The notes under the pieces were generated by a model. The model saw only the letters and a program-made list of their open reading frames with translations, did not search any database and was not told the DNA's origin. A DNA stretch of 64,000 bases from the NCBI RefSeq assembly GCF_029168945.1, contig NC_083603.1, positions 41,416,396 to 41,480,395 on the forward strand, given 5' to 3'. Made by a program: the position numbers and the translations under genes. Source of the stretch: Cannabis sativa. Its lineage: Eukaryota > Streptophyta > Magnoliopsida > Rosales > Cannabaceae. Shown here piece by piece: positions 10,895 through 22,109 of the stretch (its first letter is position 1; each line of letters opens with the position of its first letter).

Positions 10895-11740
10895 TAACAT
10901 CCTCTTTGTTGATGTTTATATTTTTCTTAACCTCCCAGTTAATTATTATAGGGAAACTATGTGACTTTCTAACAGCAAAACTATCAGCCAGCTCTAATAT
11001 GGACTCAAAAGCCCAATATTGTTATACTGGAGCATACTCATATATGGAGTACTTCGTCTTTTTTTATTGAGAGGATCCCTTTGTAATCTTCTTATCCTTA
11101 TACAAAACGGAACAGTTAAGTTATGTAGTAACGAACTAATAAAAATTATGATCTTGAAGACTATTACCGTCAATTTTTGAGATTAAAAACTTATCTATAT
11201 TAAACTGGACTTTTTAAAGACTTATGCCGCAATTATCTCTCTCTAATCATTAATTAATTATTTATGTCTCAATAATTTTAAATAGTTATGTAATAAAATA
11301 GTTATGGTTAATGGGGAGCATTTTAGAATTTATGCTCAAAGAACTCATTGAAGAAGGTAGGGAAAATGTAAGAAAAATAAAAAGTGGACAACAAAATAAT
11401 AAATTAATTTTAAAATTTAAATTGAAAATTTTTGTTGAATTAAGTGACTTTTATACAATTTTTCTTTCCAAATGACAATTTATTATGTTTTATTTTCTAC
11501 TTTTTTTTTTCTTCTACATTTTCTCTACTCGTTTTTTCTTCACCAAAATTTGGAAGCCTTGTGGTCTCGAGGTGCAACACAGAAACCAGAAAAACTACAA
11601 GTTATGGTAAAGATTATCTGATTTTGAAGAATACTAGTTCCCCAAACAAGGTATATATTTTTTTCTAACAAATTCTAAAGAAAAAAAAAAGAAATCAACA
11701 AGAGAATTTGTAAAATGAACAACAACAAAAGAATTTGAGC
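10895..11740. other. Intergenic region between convergent genes
   Basis: AT-rich sequence between the 3' ends of the NLR (+) and the prenyltransferase gene (-). Short frames here are T-rich low complexity and are not supported as genes. Confidence 0.4.
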
Positions 11741-14700
11741 TCAGTGCAGTACTTCACCATCTAGCCACTTAAGTGCTGGAAAAGACTTGCCCAAAATTGA
11801 CTTAAACTGTTCATCAGCAATGGCATTACCCTTGATATCTAATTGTTTCAGGTTTAATCCTTTAAGTATCAGAACGGCATCCCAATATTTCATTACATTG
11901 TCGTTCCCAGCAACGATCTCGTTAGAGTTCCAACTATTTTCTTCAGTATGAGACAGAGGAGAAGGACATATATACCTTGTTGTATCAATCGAGTGTGAAC
12001 CTATCTCGTTATACGAAACATCCAACACTTTTAGTGACTTTATCGGTCTTAAAGGTGCCAGCGTGGTAAAACTACGAAGGTTGTTGTAACTCAGATTTAA
12101 GCAAGAGAGAAGCTGCATGGCCTCCAATCCTTGAGAAAAGAGCCCAAAAGTTAGCTTCCAAATAAGTGGTTGATGATATGAACAAAAACTTCCACTACAA
12201 AAATCTAAAGAGTAATAATTCACTTTATAGGATGAAGTAAATGGGTGTACCTTCAATTGATTGAAGTTGGTTGTGACTGAGATCCAGTACTTGAACCCAC
12301 AATAATTTCTCAATAGAGCCAATCCTTGATAAGGATAAGTTATTTAAACGTAAACAAACAGAGTTACCAAGTGGTGACAAAGTCAAGTCTCTTCTATAGT
12401 GATAACAATATCTCAGCAAAGACTCCCAACTGGAAGTTACCTGAAAATAATCGAAATAACAGAATAAATAAGGCTTTGAGAATTCAGGCATTCAGCAAAT
12501 GAAAGTTCTCTCTGCTAAGAATGCATGGTACCTATGACACGTACTTTTGCAATGAAGAAACATTACATAACCCGACAAAGCATGATGAAAATATACTTAG
12601 GAATCACCATCATGAATAGAGAGTCCTAACCAGAACAGTACTTCCATAAACAGAAAAAGTAATGTTGAGAAAAAAAACTATACAAACTAGCAACTTCCTA
12701 CCCCAGAAATTGGACTTGATTGAGCAGTGTGAGCAGTGAACTAACAGACTAAAAATTGCCTATCTATGAATCAGATTCCTAATTGCTACAGCATCGTCAA
12801 AAGCGAAAGTTAAAAACTAAAGAGAAAGAATCACCTGCTCAAGAAGCACTAGGCTATATTCATCCTTGTAATACAATGAGTGGAATGGATCTAGCTCAAT
12901 CAAATCAGTATAAAGTGCAAGAGATTCTTCTGAATGGACCCTCTTGTTAGCAGATTGAGACAAAAGAGCATCATGAGCCTTCAGCAGCCTTGCTAGTGTA
13001 AGCTTTCCAATTTTACTATCCCCAGAGAGAAAAAAAAAAGCGCCGTTATTAAGGTACAAAATTGCTTAAGCATATTTCTTTATTCAATGAATAAGACAAG
13101 CTTACCAGGTTATCTCTGACAATAATTCCCTAAAGAGGGCTATTTCATTAGTTATAGTCTCTGCACGCCAGTCAGAAGCAGTAGGCTCATGATCCTCATT
13201 AATATTAAGTTTACCCAAATTAACAAATGGACTAAGCTCTGGAGATTGTGTTTCAAAATTGTGAAAATTTTCATCTTTCCATGAAATCAACCCTTCATCC
13301 TGCACTTCATTCTTCTCCTTGCTAAGAGACTGTACACAGACTTTAAAGGCTATCTTTGTATGATGATTATATCTAAAGCCACCTGAAGACATAATGCCTT
13401 GAGAATTTCCGAGGCTAATCTCCATATGAAAAGTTTCTGAATGTTGGGGCTCTGTGCTAGGGAACTTCAAATGTGCAATCCAAACTTTGGAAGCATTAGA
13501 ATTATTTGTGGAAATCGGTTTCCAGACAAGATCGTTGCTTGTGCAAAATGAAGATTCAACAGTTACTGTAGTTGAGCTTACTCCTTCAACTACTTCACTA
13601 AAATAAAGAATAAGTGGAAATGTTTCTGAATCTGAATGGAGATTTTGAGACGAAGACACCGAAAAGCTAGCATGGCACCACTCTTTTGATAGAGAGACAT
13701 CAGAACCATGAGTGGGCCAAGAAGAAATAAGTAAAGGAGAATCTATTTTCATCGTTTGATCAAGAAGCCAGAGATAATAAAACCAAGCACTCTGATCATC
13801 TGGGTCAGTAAAAATAGCTTGATGCACAAGCTCATATTCATCACTCAAAGCCTTCTCTTTCGGAAAGAACCCTTGAACCTTCTTTTCCAGCAAAGAAGAA
13901 AGAAGTAAACTGCATGTTTTCAATTAATTGAAAAACAGTTTTGTTGACATTTTACACAAAGAACTATAGGTGTATAATTTTTGTGCATGAAATACGCAAA
14001 AAGTGAACAACCCACACATTAAATATACTTGCATATCATTTATTTAAAAATGTAACCTAAGTTGATGCTTGAAACACATAGCTCTTGAACCACCAAAACC
14101 AATGCCAGTATTTGACTAGAAGCATGACAGAAAGAATAGCATGATCTCAGCTTGCTCAATCAGACAAAATGTGGGATCGACATCAATCTTGTCAACTAAA
14201 GATTTTTATGTACATACCTGCGATTATGCCACGCTGAATAATTACTAAAATTGTGCTCTATCATATCAGTTGTATAATTCAATTCATCCTCCTCTGATCT
14301 CTTCATAAATGCTGCCACAAATCTAAGAAAATTTGTAATCAGTACACACACATTAAGAATTCAACAATTGCAGTAGATCTAAATGGGAGACCCCTAAAAC
14401 TTCACCTCCTGTAATTCCAAGCATGGAAATTCCTGGCATCTGCTTTCTGGAATCGGTCCAGAAGCCGTAATTCATGATCTATTGAAGAATGGCCCTTGCT
14501 GAGCACCCATTTCCTATGATGCCAAGCACCATAAGACTTGAAATTCTGCCTCAATGCGCCCTCTACCTAAACAAAACCAACTCAAATCATCAAAAGTTGA
14601 TTCTCAGCATTGGTTACTCAGAAACCTAACCTTGGCAACAGTTTCGCAGAAACACACCACCACTAAAATAACAACAATAATAACAATATAATAGAGTACC

Positions 14701-15116
14701 ACTCTGAGTTCTTCATCAAGAACAGATTTGACCGAGTCAAGATCTAAGTCGGACTGAGTGAGTTTGTGCTGGACCGCGAGCTTTCTGTAATTCCAAGCCG
14801 TATAGGACTCAGGATTAATCTCAAGAAGCTTCGCATTCACATCTAGGGCTTCCTCACTGTAACTGAAACAGTTTCTTTCCAATGAAAAAACCAAACGACA
14901 AAACATATGCATAGATATGTACATCTAAATATATACATAATCAGAGTATTAGAGTAATAAAGAAAGAAATCGAATGGGAAGAAATGAAGAATAAACTTAC
15001 TTGCGGTTATGGTGATTCGAAAGAAAGAGAGATTGGAGAGCTTGAAGCTTTTGAGCTTTGGCAGCAGAAGCAACTTCATCTTCTGGCTTTAAGGCTTTAC
15101 GGGGGCGTCCGTGCAT
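11741..15116 (-). CDS. RGTA1: Rab geranylgeranyltransferase alpha subunit
   Basis: Eight exons on the minus strand, in coding order 15116-15001, 14862-14700, 14566-14406, 14322-14218, 13909-13106, 13015-12835, 12440-12251 and 12129-11741. All junctions follow GT-AG and stay in phase, giving about 702 residues, close to Arabidopsis RGTA1. The start MHGRPRKALKPED is the usual plant start. Five prenyltransferase alpha repeats are visible (ESYTAWNYRKLAV, KSYGAWHHRKWVL, NFHAWNYRR, NYSAWHNR, QSAWFYYLWLL). A long middle insert and C-terminal LRRs (VLDLSHNQLQ, CLNLSYNNLR, VLDVSYNEIG) follow, typical of this subunit. With the beta subunit and REP escort protein the enzyme adds geranylgeranyl groups to the C-terminal cysteines of Rab GTPases, which membrane traffic requires. 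No disruption is seen. Confidence 0.93.
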
Positions 15117-15637
15117 TTCTTCAGTGAGACAGAGATCTAAAGTCGTTCGAAAATCTTTGGCGATTGCTTCGGAGTATCGGGTGAAGACAGTGAATGAGTA
15201 AAGGCGCTGGGGAGTGAGACAGAGGACGAGAGAGAAGAGATGAGCAGATCAGAGACCGTGGAACTGGAATGTGGTGAAGACTGAAGAGTACAAAGAAAAC
15301 AGGTTTCTTTTCGGGTACAACCAAAAGCATGATAACAGCGTGTGAAACCATCAGTCTACCCAATTAGGAGCCCTTCTCAATGTTTCGGTTTGGTAGCAAG
15401 AGATAGTAGTGGCATTCTCAATTTTATAAGATGTGTATAAGTTTCATCTTATTTTTATAATTTGGATAATTATTATATGAGTTTCAATATTAGTAAAAAA
15501 AATTTTTTTTTGAGTAAATTAAAAGTTATATAAATTATTTTAATTTTTAAAATAATTTCTCAAAAGTCCTTTTGAGAGGCTACAAATGCTAACTGTTTTT
15601 CAAAAGTACTTTTAAATTAAATATTAAACACTCGATA
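15117..15637. other. Upstream region of the RGTA gene
   Basis: It holds the 5' leader and promoter of the minus-strand RGTA gene. CT/GA-rich stretches at 15180-15300 resemble plant core-promoter pyrimidine patches; no TATA box is obvious, as often for housekeeping genes. Confidence 0.4.
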
Positions 15638-15701
15638 TGTTAGTTAAGTAGTTTTAGTTAGTAGGACACGTGTCTTTTCTGTTAGTGAGTTCGTTGGATA
15701 C

Positions 15702-16453
15702 TAGGGGTGTTCATCCGATCCAATCCGCACTTTTTTGGTCAAACAACATCCAATCCGCACTAAGTGCGGATTTCATATTTTGGATCCAATCCGATCCGCA
15801 TATGAGTTTAAATCCAATCCAATCCGCAATAGTGCGGATTGGATCGGATATTTTGGATCGGTTACTTTTTTAATAATAAATTATTTAATATTGCATAGAA
15901 AAAAAAATTAAAAAAAAGACTATTGTTTCTTAATCTCCAATACTAATCTATTTTCATCTCTATTTATATATATACAAGTTAAACCAATATACATAATATA
16001 TCAATATATATACTTATCTTTAAATTTACACTAAAATATATATGTATCTAATTACTAAAATAAATAAGCTAGTATATATATATATATATTTAAACTTTAT
16101 GTGTATGTGTCTATGTGAATAAGAATTATTTTTCTTGTGTTTTTTATTACAAAATAAATAAAATGCACCAACTCAATATATTACTAAAAAAGATTAAGAA
16201 ATTAGAAGTTTGTGTATTTTTTTAATTAATATATATTACATATTATAATTTTTTAAAAATATATATAATTAAGTGCGGATTGGATTGGATCGGTTACTTT
16301 TTGAGGTCAAACAACATCCAATCCGCACAAGTGCGGATTTTAGATTTTTCAATCCAATCCAATCCGCACAAGTGCGGATATCCGCATTTTGCGGATTGGA
16401 TTGGATTGGATCGTGCGGATTGGATTGGATCGGATACTTTGTAAACACCCCTA
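15702..16453. mobile_element. Non-autonomous hAT element with subterminal repeats
   Basis: A 752-bp element with ends TAGGGGTGTTCATCC and, on the right, AAACACCCCTA, flanked by the perfect 8-bp repeat TTGGATAC (15694-15701 and 16454-16461), as in hAT elements. The outer 170 bp on each side are packed with ATCCAATCCGCAC/GTGCGGATTGGAT motifs in both orientations, presumably transposase-binding subterminal repeats. The middle is AT-rich filler with a (TA)n run near 16073. It has no transposase; its TIR differs from that of the autonomous hAT next door, so that enzyme need not be its source. Confidence 0.85.
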
Positions 16454-16549
16454 TTGGATACTATTACACAATTATAATAGAATTCCAACTCCCTCTTCTT
16501 CCCTTGTATCAAGAGCTTAAGCTCTATATTTATTGTAATCATGTTTCAT

Positions 16550-19500
16550 CAGGGCCGTCTCAAGCTTTTGAGGGGCCTAGTGCAAAATTTCAAAATTGGG
16601 CCTTTTTAAAAGAAATTATTAAATATACCAAATTTTCAAAAATTTATATAATTATAACATTAAACTTAATTAAAAACAATCAAATGTCATATATTCCATG
16701 TAATTATAATAATAATTAAAAAAAAAACTTAAAAACAATATTCAAATATATAGATCCATCCATTTAACAAGCGACTTTTTTCTCCATATTTCACGCAACG
16801 AACAATCTTCAAGCCGCAAAACCTAAAAAAGAACATAAATTTGAATGCAATTATTAAAATAGAAGAGATAACAATAAATGATTCATTTAAAAATGTATCT
16901 TTCTTACTTTTTGAGATGCAAATTTGCTAATCAAGTCATCGTAATGAAGTTTATTTAGCAATTTATTTTCGATAGACAGTATAGCTAACCCACTCAATCG
17001 TTCTTGCAACATAGTGGATCTTAAATATGATTTTATCAATTTCAATTTTGAAAAACTTCTCTCTGCTGAAGCAACTGTTACTGGAATGGTTAGTAATATT
17101 CTGTAAGTAATAAATGCATTTGGAAAAGAATCAACTTTTTTTATGTAATCAAGTATTTCAATTGAGTTACTATTTTCATTTGGAAAAATTTTCTTCAACA
17201 CTTTCAATTCTGAAAACAAATCTAAACCATCAATATCAGATAATCCATTGAATTTTAAAACATCCTCAACATTTAAAGAGTGGTCTTTTAGATCATCTTC
17301 ATCCAATGCTTTCAGTTTCTTCATGCTAAACAAAAAACCAAAAATATTTTCATACACTTGAAATTGTTCAAATCTAGTTTTAAGTGAACAAATAATTTGG
17401 TCAATCAAGTAAAGAAAATAATCAATTTGAAATGATTCTTCAGCAGATTTAATTACATCAACATCAACATTTTCATCAAATTGCTTTTTCCTACGAATTA
17501 ATCGCTTTTCAGAAAATTTAGGCTCTATTCCCATCTCACTTGCAATTTTCTTAGTTGAATTCATAGCAGTTACAAATCCATTTTCCCTATAATCTTCAAA
17601 ATAAGAAATGAGACCATTTAAATCTTGTATAGCCTTGTCAATGTCCATGTTTTTACTTTGTAAATGTTTACTTATTGAATTTATAGGAAATAAAATGTCA
17701 TACCAAATGGTCATGCCTAATAAAAATTCAAAATTCTCTAATTCATAATTTACTAGACTTGTAGCTTCACTTTTTATTTTTGGATCTTCACTTATTTCTG
17801 CAAGTTCAAACAAAGCATCTCTTATGTTTGGAGTTTGTGATATAATTGCCTTAACACTTTCAATTTGACTTTCCCAACGAGTTTGAGACAATGATTTCAC
17901 AGTCAAATTAGTTATATTATTTTTCAATATTGTCCATCGTTTGGTTGAAGAAGAGAATAATGAATATATGCGTTGTAAAACACCAAAAAATGATATAGCT
18001 TTAACACAAGAATTAGCAACATCACAAATCACTAAATTAAGATTATGACAACCACAAGGTGTATATAATGCTCGAGGATTTATATCTAATAATCTTTTTT
18101 GTACACCTTTGTACTTTCCTTTCATGTTAGATCCATTATCATACCCTTGCCCTCGTATATCATTAATGTCAAGTTTCAAATTTTCAATTTCTTTTGTAAG
18201 TTCATCAAAAAGACCTTTCCCCGAAGTATCCTCCACATTCAAAAATCCCAAAAAATATTCTTCTACTCTTATTGGATTAGATGAAATATCAACACACCTC
18301 AATATGAGAGACATTTGTTCTTGATGACTTACATCAGGAGTACAATCAAGTAAAACTGAAAAATATTTAGCTTCTTTGATCTTTTTTAAAATTGTATTTT
18401 TCACTTCACTTGCCAACAATTGTATCAACTCATTTTGAATATTATGTCCCAAATAATGATTATGAATTTCACTATTTTGAATACGTCGAACATGTTCTTG
18501 CATTATTGGATCAAATTCAGCAATCATTTCAATTAAGCTTAAAAAATTTCCATTATTTTCTTGATAGATCTTTTCATTACATCCTCGAAAGGCCGAATTA
18601 TTTTTAGCTAAATTTTTGACAATTGCAATTATTCTTACTAAAACATTCCTCCAATGCTCTTTCTCTTTATTAAGTCTTTCTTGAGCATCTTTATCAATTG
18701 TTTTGTTTTTCGATTGTCTCAATTCTAAGTCAATCCAAGCACTCATGTTAAGTATGTGATCATTACTTGTTTCGTGATTCTTTAACTTATCACCTAGATG
18801 CCTCCAATCTTTAGTTCCTTTGTTACTCAATTGACTCACACTCACCATATTAGACTTTTTACCAGACAATTTACAACAAAAGCAATATACTTTATTAAAC
18901 TCTTTTGAATACACTAACCACCTTCTATCATATTTTTCTCCATTTGACAATATTCTTGTATAATAAGAAGTTGAAAAGTGTCTACCATTTTCATCTTTAA
19001 TTAAACTAAAATCAATTATTACTCTAATTGGACCCTTTTCTACTAACAAGTCTATTAGTTTATTATCAAGATTTTCCCATCTTCCCGGATCATAAATATA
19101 ATCTAAATCTTCATTGAAATTTCTAGCTTCCATGACCTCTTCAATATTTTCTTGACATTTTTCTTCAACCATCACATCATCACACATTTCATAATTTCCT
19201 AAATTATCTAAATTTATTTGTTCTTGTTCGTTAGTTTCTTTACTTGAATTGCTTTCATCTTTTTTCTTAGTGATAACAAATTTTTCTAAAGCCCCTCTTT
19301 GAAATTTAATCAAACTTTCTATTCTCCTTTTCTTTTTAAGTTTTTCATTACCCGACATATATTTTCTACTAGACATACTTGTTCAAATTTTAGGCACACC
19401 AAAACAAAACTAAATCAATTCAATGAAAATTAATAAAACTAAACTATTGCATATAATTACCAATAATAAAAAAAAGTAAATGAAAGAAAGATAAAACCTT

Positions 19501-20335
19501 GAATTATTGTAAATAAAAGTAAGTGTTCCAAACTCAAATAGGGATCTTTTCTTTGAATTTTGAAGTTATCCTCTCTTTTTGAAAGATAAAGAACCTATTA
19601 AAAAAAAATTCAAAGTTAAGAAAGATATATCATAAATATAAAATTATATACAAATATGTAATATGTGAACATTATTAAAATTTATCACATAAAAAAAAGT
19701 AAAAAGAAGAGTTGAATGAAAGTGTACCTCTATGATATTTTTTTTCTTGTATATGCAAAGTTGCTAACTCAATACCACAGTAAATTTAACAGAAGATTTT
19801 AGAATATAAAAGATATAGTATAACTTATATTAGTGTATTGTGTTTAAAATTGTAAAAGAGAACATATATATAGGCTTTTTTTTATATAACTCGAAAAAAA
19901 AAAGATTAATTAATGGTGCACCAACGGCTCCATCTTCTCATATGCCAATAATTTATTATTTTTTTTTACTAAGAGCCAACTAATTAATTGGTTTTATCAA
20001 ACAAATAATCTTTTCATATACCACATAATTAGGCCTGTGCACTAAAATAGGCTTTTTGTGTGGTGCATTAATGTAGATAGGTGGGCATTGCCACGCTTGG
20101 AATTTTCTAACATAATGGTTATTTCTCACAAATAATAAAAAGTATAAATAATGGGTGTGGGGAGGTTCGAACCTTAAGCCTCAAACCCAAAGAAAACTCC
20201 ACTTACCATCTGTGCTACACATTTTTTATATGATTTGTTTATATGTATATATATTAATTTTAATTTTTTCGGGGCCTCCAAAATTATGGGGCCTGGGGCC
20301 GAGGCCCCGGCTGCCCCACCCTCTGGCCGGCCCTG
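16550..20335 (-). mobile_element. Complete hAT-family transposon with intact transposase
   Basis: A 3786-bp element whose ends begin CAGGGCCGTC (left) and CAGGGCCGGC (right, on the other strand), followed on both sides by GGGGCC-containing subterminal motifs. It is flanked by the perfect 8-bp target duplication TGTTTCAT (16542-16549 and 20336-20343). It contains one long open transposase gene on the minus strand, with about 960 bp of upstream sequence inside the element for its promoter. It sits inside the copia LTR, so it is younger than that element. Perfect duplications and an open frame argue for recent activity. Confidence 0.92.
16887..19376 (-). CDS. hAT transposase (TTF zinc finger, DUF4371, hAT dimerisation)
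   Basis: An uninterrupted frame of 829 codons with ATG at 19376. A lysine-rich N-terminus (possible nuclear signal KKKRRIE) is followed by a TTF-type zinc finger around residues 125-210 (YDRRWLVYSKEFNKVYCFCC, later a His near SNDHI). A DUF4371/RNase-H-like core has LLDCTPDVSHQEQ and GYDNGSNMKGKYKGVQ, which probably hold the first two catalytic Asp residues. The C-terminal hAT dimerisation region has TIPVTVASAERSFSKLKLIK, with the expected Glu in SAERSF. In plants such proteins are often named zinc finger MYM-type protein 1-like, but here the matching TIRs and target duplication show it is a transposon gene. No stop or frameshift is present. Confidence 0.9.
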   Translation of the reverse strand: MSSRKYMSGNEKLKKKRRIESLIKFQRGALEKFVITKKKDESNSSKETNEQEQINLDNLGNYEMCDDVMVEEKCQENIEEVMEARNFNEDLDYIYDPGRWENLDNKLIDLLVEKGPIRVIIDFSLIKDENGRHFSTSYYTRILSNGEKYDRRWLVYSKEFNKVYCFCCKLSGKKSNMVSVSQLSNKGTKDWRHLGDKLKNHETSNDHILNMSAWIDLELRQSKNKTIDKDAQERLNKEKEHWRNVLVRIIAIVKNLAKNNSAFRGCNEKIYQENNGNFLSLIEMIAEFDPIMQEHVRRIQNSEIHNHYLGHNIQNELIQLLASEVKNTILKKIKEAKYFSVLLDCTPDVSHQEQMSLILRCVDISSNPIRVEEYFLGFLNVEDTSGKGLFDELTKEIENLKLDINDIRGQGYDNGSNMKGKYKGVQKRLLDINPRALYTPCGCHNLNLVICDVANSCVKAISFFGVLQRIYSLFSSSTKRWTILKNNITNLTVKSLSQTRWESQIESVKAIISQTPNIRDALFELAEISEDPKIKSEATSLVNYELENFEFLLGMTIWYDILFPINSISKHLQSKNMDIDKAIQDLNGLISYFEDYRENGFVTAMNSTKKIASEMGIEPKFSEKRLIRRKKQFDENVDVDVIKSAEESFQIDYFLYLIDQIICSLKTRFEQFQVYENIFGFLFSMKKLKALDEDDLKDHSLNVEDVLKFNGLSDIDGLDLFSELKVLKKIFPNENSNSIEILDYIKKVDSFPNAFITYRILLTIPVTVASAERSFSKLKLIKSYLRSTMLQERLSGLAILSIENKLLNKLHYDDLISKFASQKVRKIHF

Positions 20336-20522
20336 TGTTTCATCTTCATTCAATGAAAATAACAATTACTCTATTTCGCAATTCTCTAAACGAATGTGGT
20401 ATCAAACTACAAGTACTCTGTTCTACAATTCTCTCAACTAATATGGTATCATTTTAAAAATAAGCTTCCATTTCTTTCTTCTTCGATCATCTCAAGATCG
20501 AATTCTTCTTCTTCACGCAACA

Positions 20523-21190
20523 ATGGCCAAGCATCATACTCGGAGCTCTATAAATGATGAGAATGGTGATACTTCTTTTAATCCCATTCTGAATCCTAAA
20601 ATTACATCTACTCCCAGTCAATCTACTCATGAGGACTTGTCCAGTCCCTACTTCTTGAGCACAGGAGATCATCTATGTCTTATGCTTGTCTTCGCTCCTC
20701 TAACAGGACCAAACTTTCAGTCCTGGCGTCAAGCTATTAGTATGGCTTTTAATTTGCTGCCAAAAATAAGATTGTATTTCTTGATGGCAGTCTTCTAAAA
20801 CCACTTCCCTACGATCTTGAATTATGTTCTTGGACCAGATGCAACTACATGGTGATGTCATGGCTTTTGCACTATGTTTCTTCAGAAATTCCACAAAGTA
20901 TCATGTTCTTCAATATTGCATTTAAAATGTGGAATGATCTAATCGATCGATTTAATTAAGGGAATGGACCTCAAATTTTCCAGTTGAAGGCAGAGCTTCA
21001 TAGCATTCAACAAGGAGATCAATCCATCAGCTCATACTTCATCAAACTCAAATCTCTTTGGGACGAATTGAAGGAGTTCCAACCTACATCAAATTGCACT
21101 TGTGGTGCTCTTCAACGTCTACAGGAATTCTACAACATGGACTAGGTGCTACGACTAGAGAAACATCAAGATTGTCTAGTTACAAAATGA
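20523..21190 (+). pseudogene. Decayed copia gag
   Basis: Starts MAKHHTRSSINDENGD and contains YFLSTGDHLCLMLVFAPLTG and NFQSWRQAISMAF, the Retrotran_gag_3 / UBN2-type start of copia gag. The frame then breaks near 20770 and continues in another frame with recognisable gag sequence (FKMWNDLIDRFN, then QLKAELHSIQQGDQSISSYF and LKSLWDELKEF) before fading near 21190. It belongs to the LTR just upstream. Protease, integrase and RT parts are missing, so it is a truncated relic. Confidence 0.75.
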
Positions 21191-21254
21191 GCTACTCAAT
21201 TTACTTGTCGTCTAATAAAATACAAATTAACATTATTCAAAGATAATAAAACTT

Positions 21255-21543
21255 GATAGTCTTAAACAATTAAATCAAACTCATACCACATTGGTTGATT
21301 ATGGCGAATGGCCTGAACAAAAAGCTTGTTGTCAGTTTTGATCTCAACGTGTTGCTATCTTAGGCTTTTGACCCAACTGAGAGTCTCTTTGTTTCCCATG
21401 ACTTCGACTATCTCGTTAGCATAACAACCCCCCATGTGCTGATGATCTAGCTTCCATAAGAGTGACCGTTCCCCATATGCCATCGATCTAGCTTCAATAA
21501 GAGTGCTAGTACTATCTCTTGCTACCAAACTGAAATTATACAT
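21255..21543 (-). pseudogene. RNase-H-like (RVT_3) remnant
   Basis: On the minus strand the sequence reads NFSLVARDSTSTLIEARSMA, then KETLSWVKSLR, a stop, and VEIKTDNKLFVQAIRHN. This layout matches the RNase-H-like domain of plant LINE-type or orphan RVT_3 proteins. At least one stop and the lack of flanking domains show it is a fragment. Confidence 0.5.
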
Positions 21544-22101
21544 TGAATTTGACTAAAAAATAACTATATCAATCTTGATTGCGTTATCAACTAATTTTAT
21601 TCAATACTTAGAACCATCACCCTTATTGCCAAAGCATAACAATGATAACGAAATTTTGTCCTGAGATAATACTCTCATAACACTAATAATATTAAAAATT
21701 ACTAATAACTAAACAAAAACATAAACATAAATCATGAAACTATAATACATTCTTTCTCTAGTACATTTTATATCTGTTTCAGTATCTAGCAGAGCTTTTT
21801 AATTTTTTTTATAATCGTATATGTTGTACTTATTTAAGATTACATGTAAATATTCAAAAAAAAATTTAACAAATTTCTACGCTAAAATACGTCAAACAGT
21901 TGCTTACTACGCGTACAAAAGAAATCACACGCATTTAACGAAATATTTAAATTTTATTTTCAGTTATGAATTATTTAAAAAATTTTGAAATTTAACAAGT
22001 AACTACAACTACAGAATTGTAAATAAAATTATAATAAAAAACTCTTCTAAATACTATGAAATAAATAAAAAGTATAGCAAAAGAACCCTACTAGGGGTAT
22101 T
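21544..22101. other. AT-rich intergenic sequence
   Basis: No gene, repeat border or RNA gene could be supported in this stretch. Confidence 0.4.
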
Positions 22102-22109
22102 TTATAATA

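Larger units (their letters stand above)
15638..20396 (+). mobile_element. Old copia LTR, split by two hAT insertions
   Basis: Pieces at 15638-15701, 16462-16549 and 20344 to about 20396 join, once the two hAT elements and one copy of each target duplication are removed, into a short LTR-like sequence of about 200 bp. It starts TGTTAGTTAAGTAG and ends with a CTCTATATTTATTGTAATC/CATTCAATGAAAATAAC part typical of the 3' side of short copia LTRs. A TGGTATCA motif follows at about 20396 and again at about 20442, resembling the initiator-tRNA-Met primer site (TGGTATCAGAGC) in a local duplication. A decayed gag follows. Exact LTR borders are uncertain. Confidence 0.6.

Noticed and set aside
16887..19376. 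Host zinc finger MYM-type gene
   Set aside because: Matching termini and a perfect 8-bp target duplication surround it, so it is a transposon-borne transposase rather than a domesticated gene.
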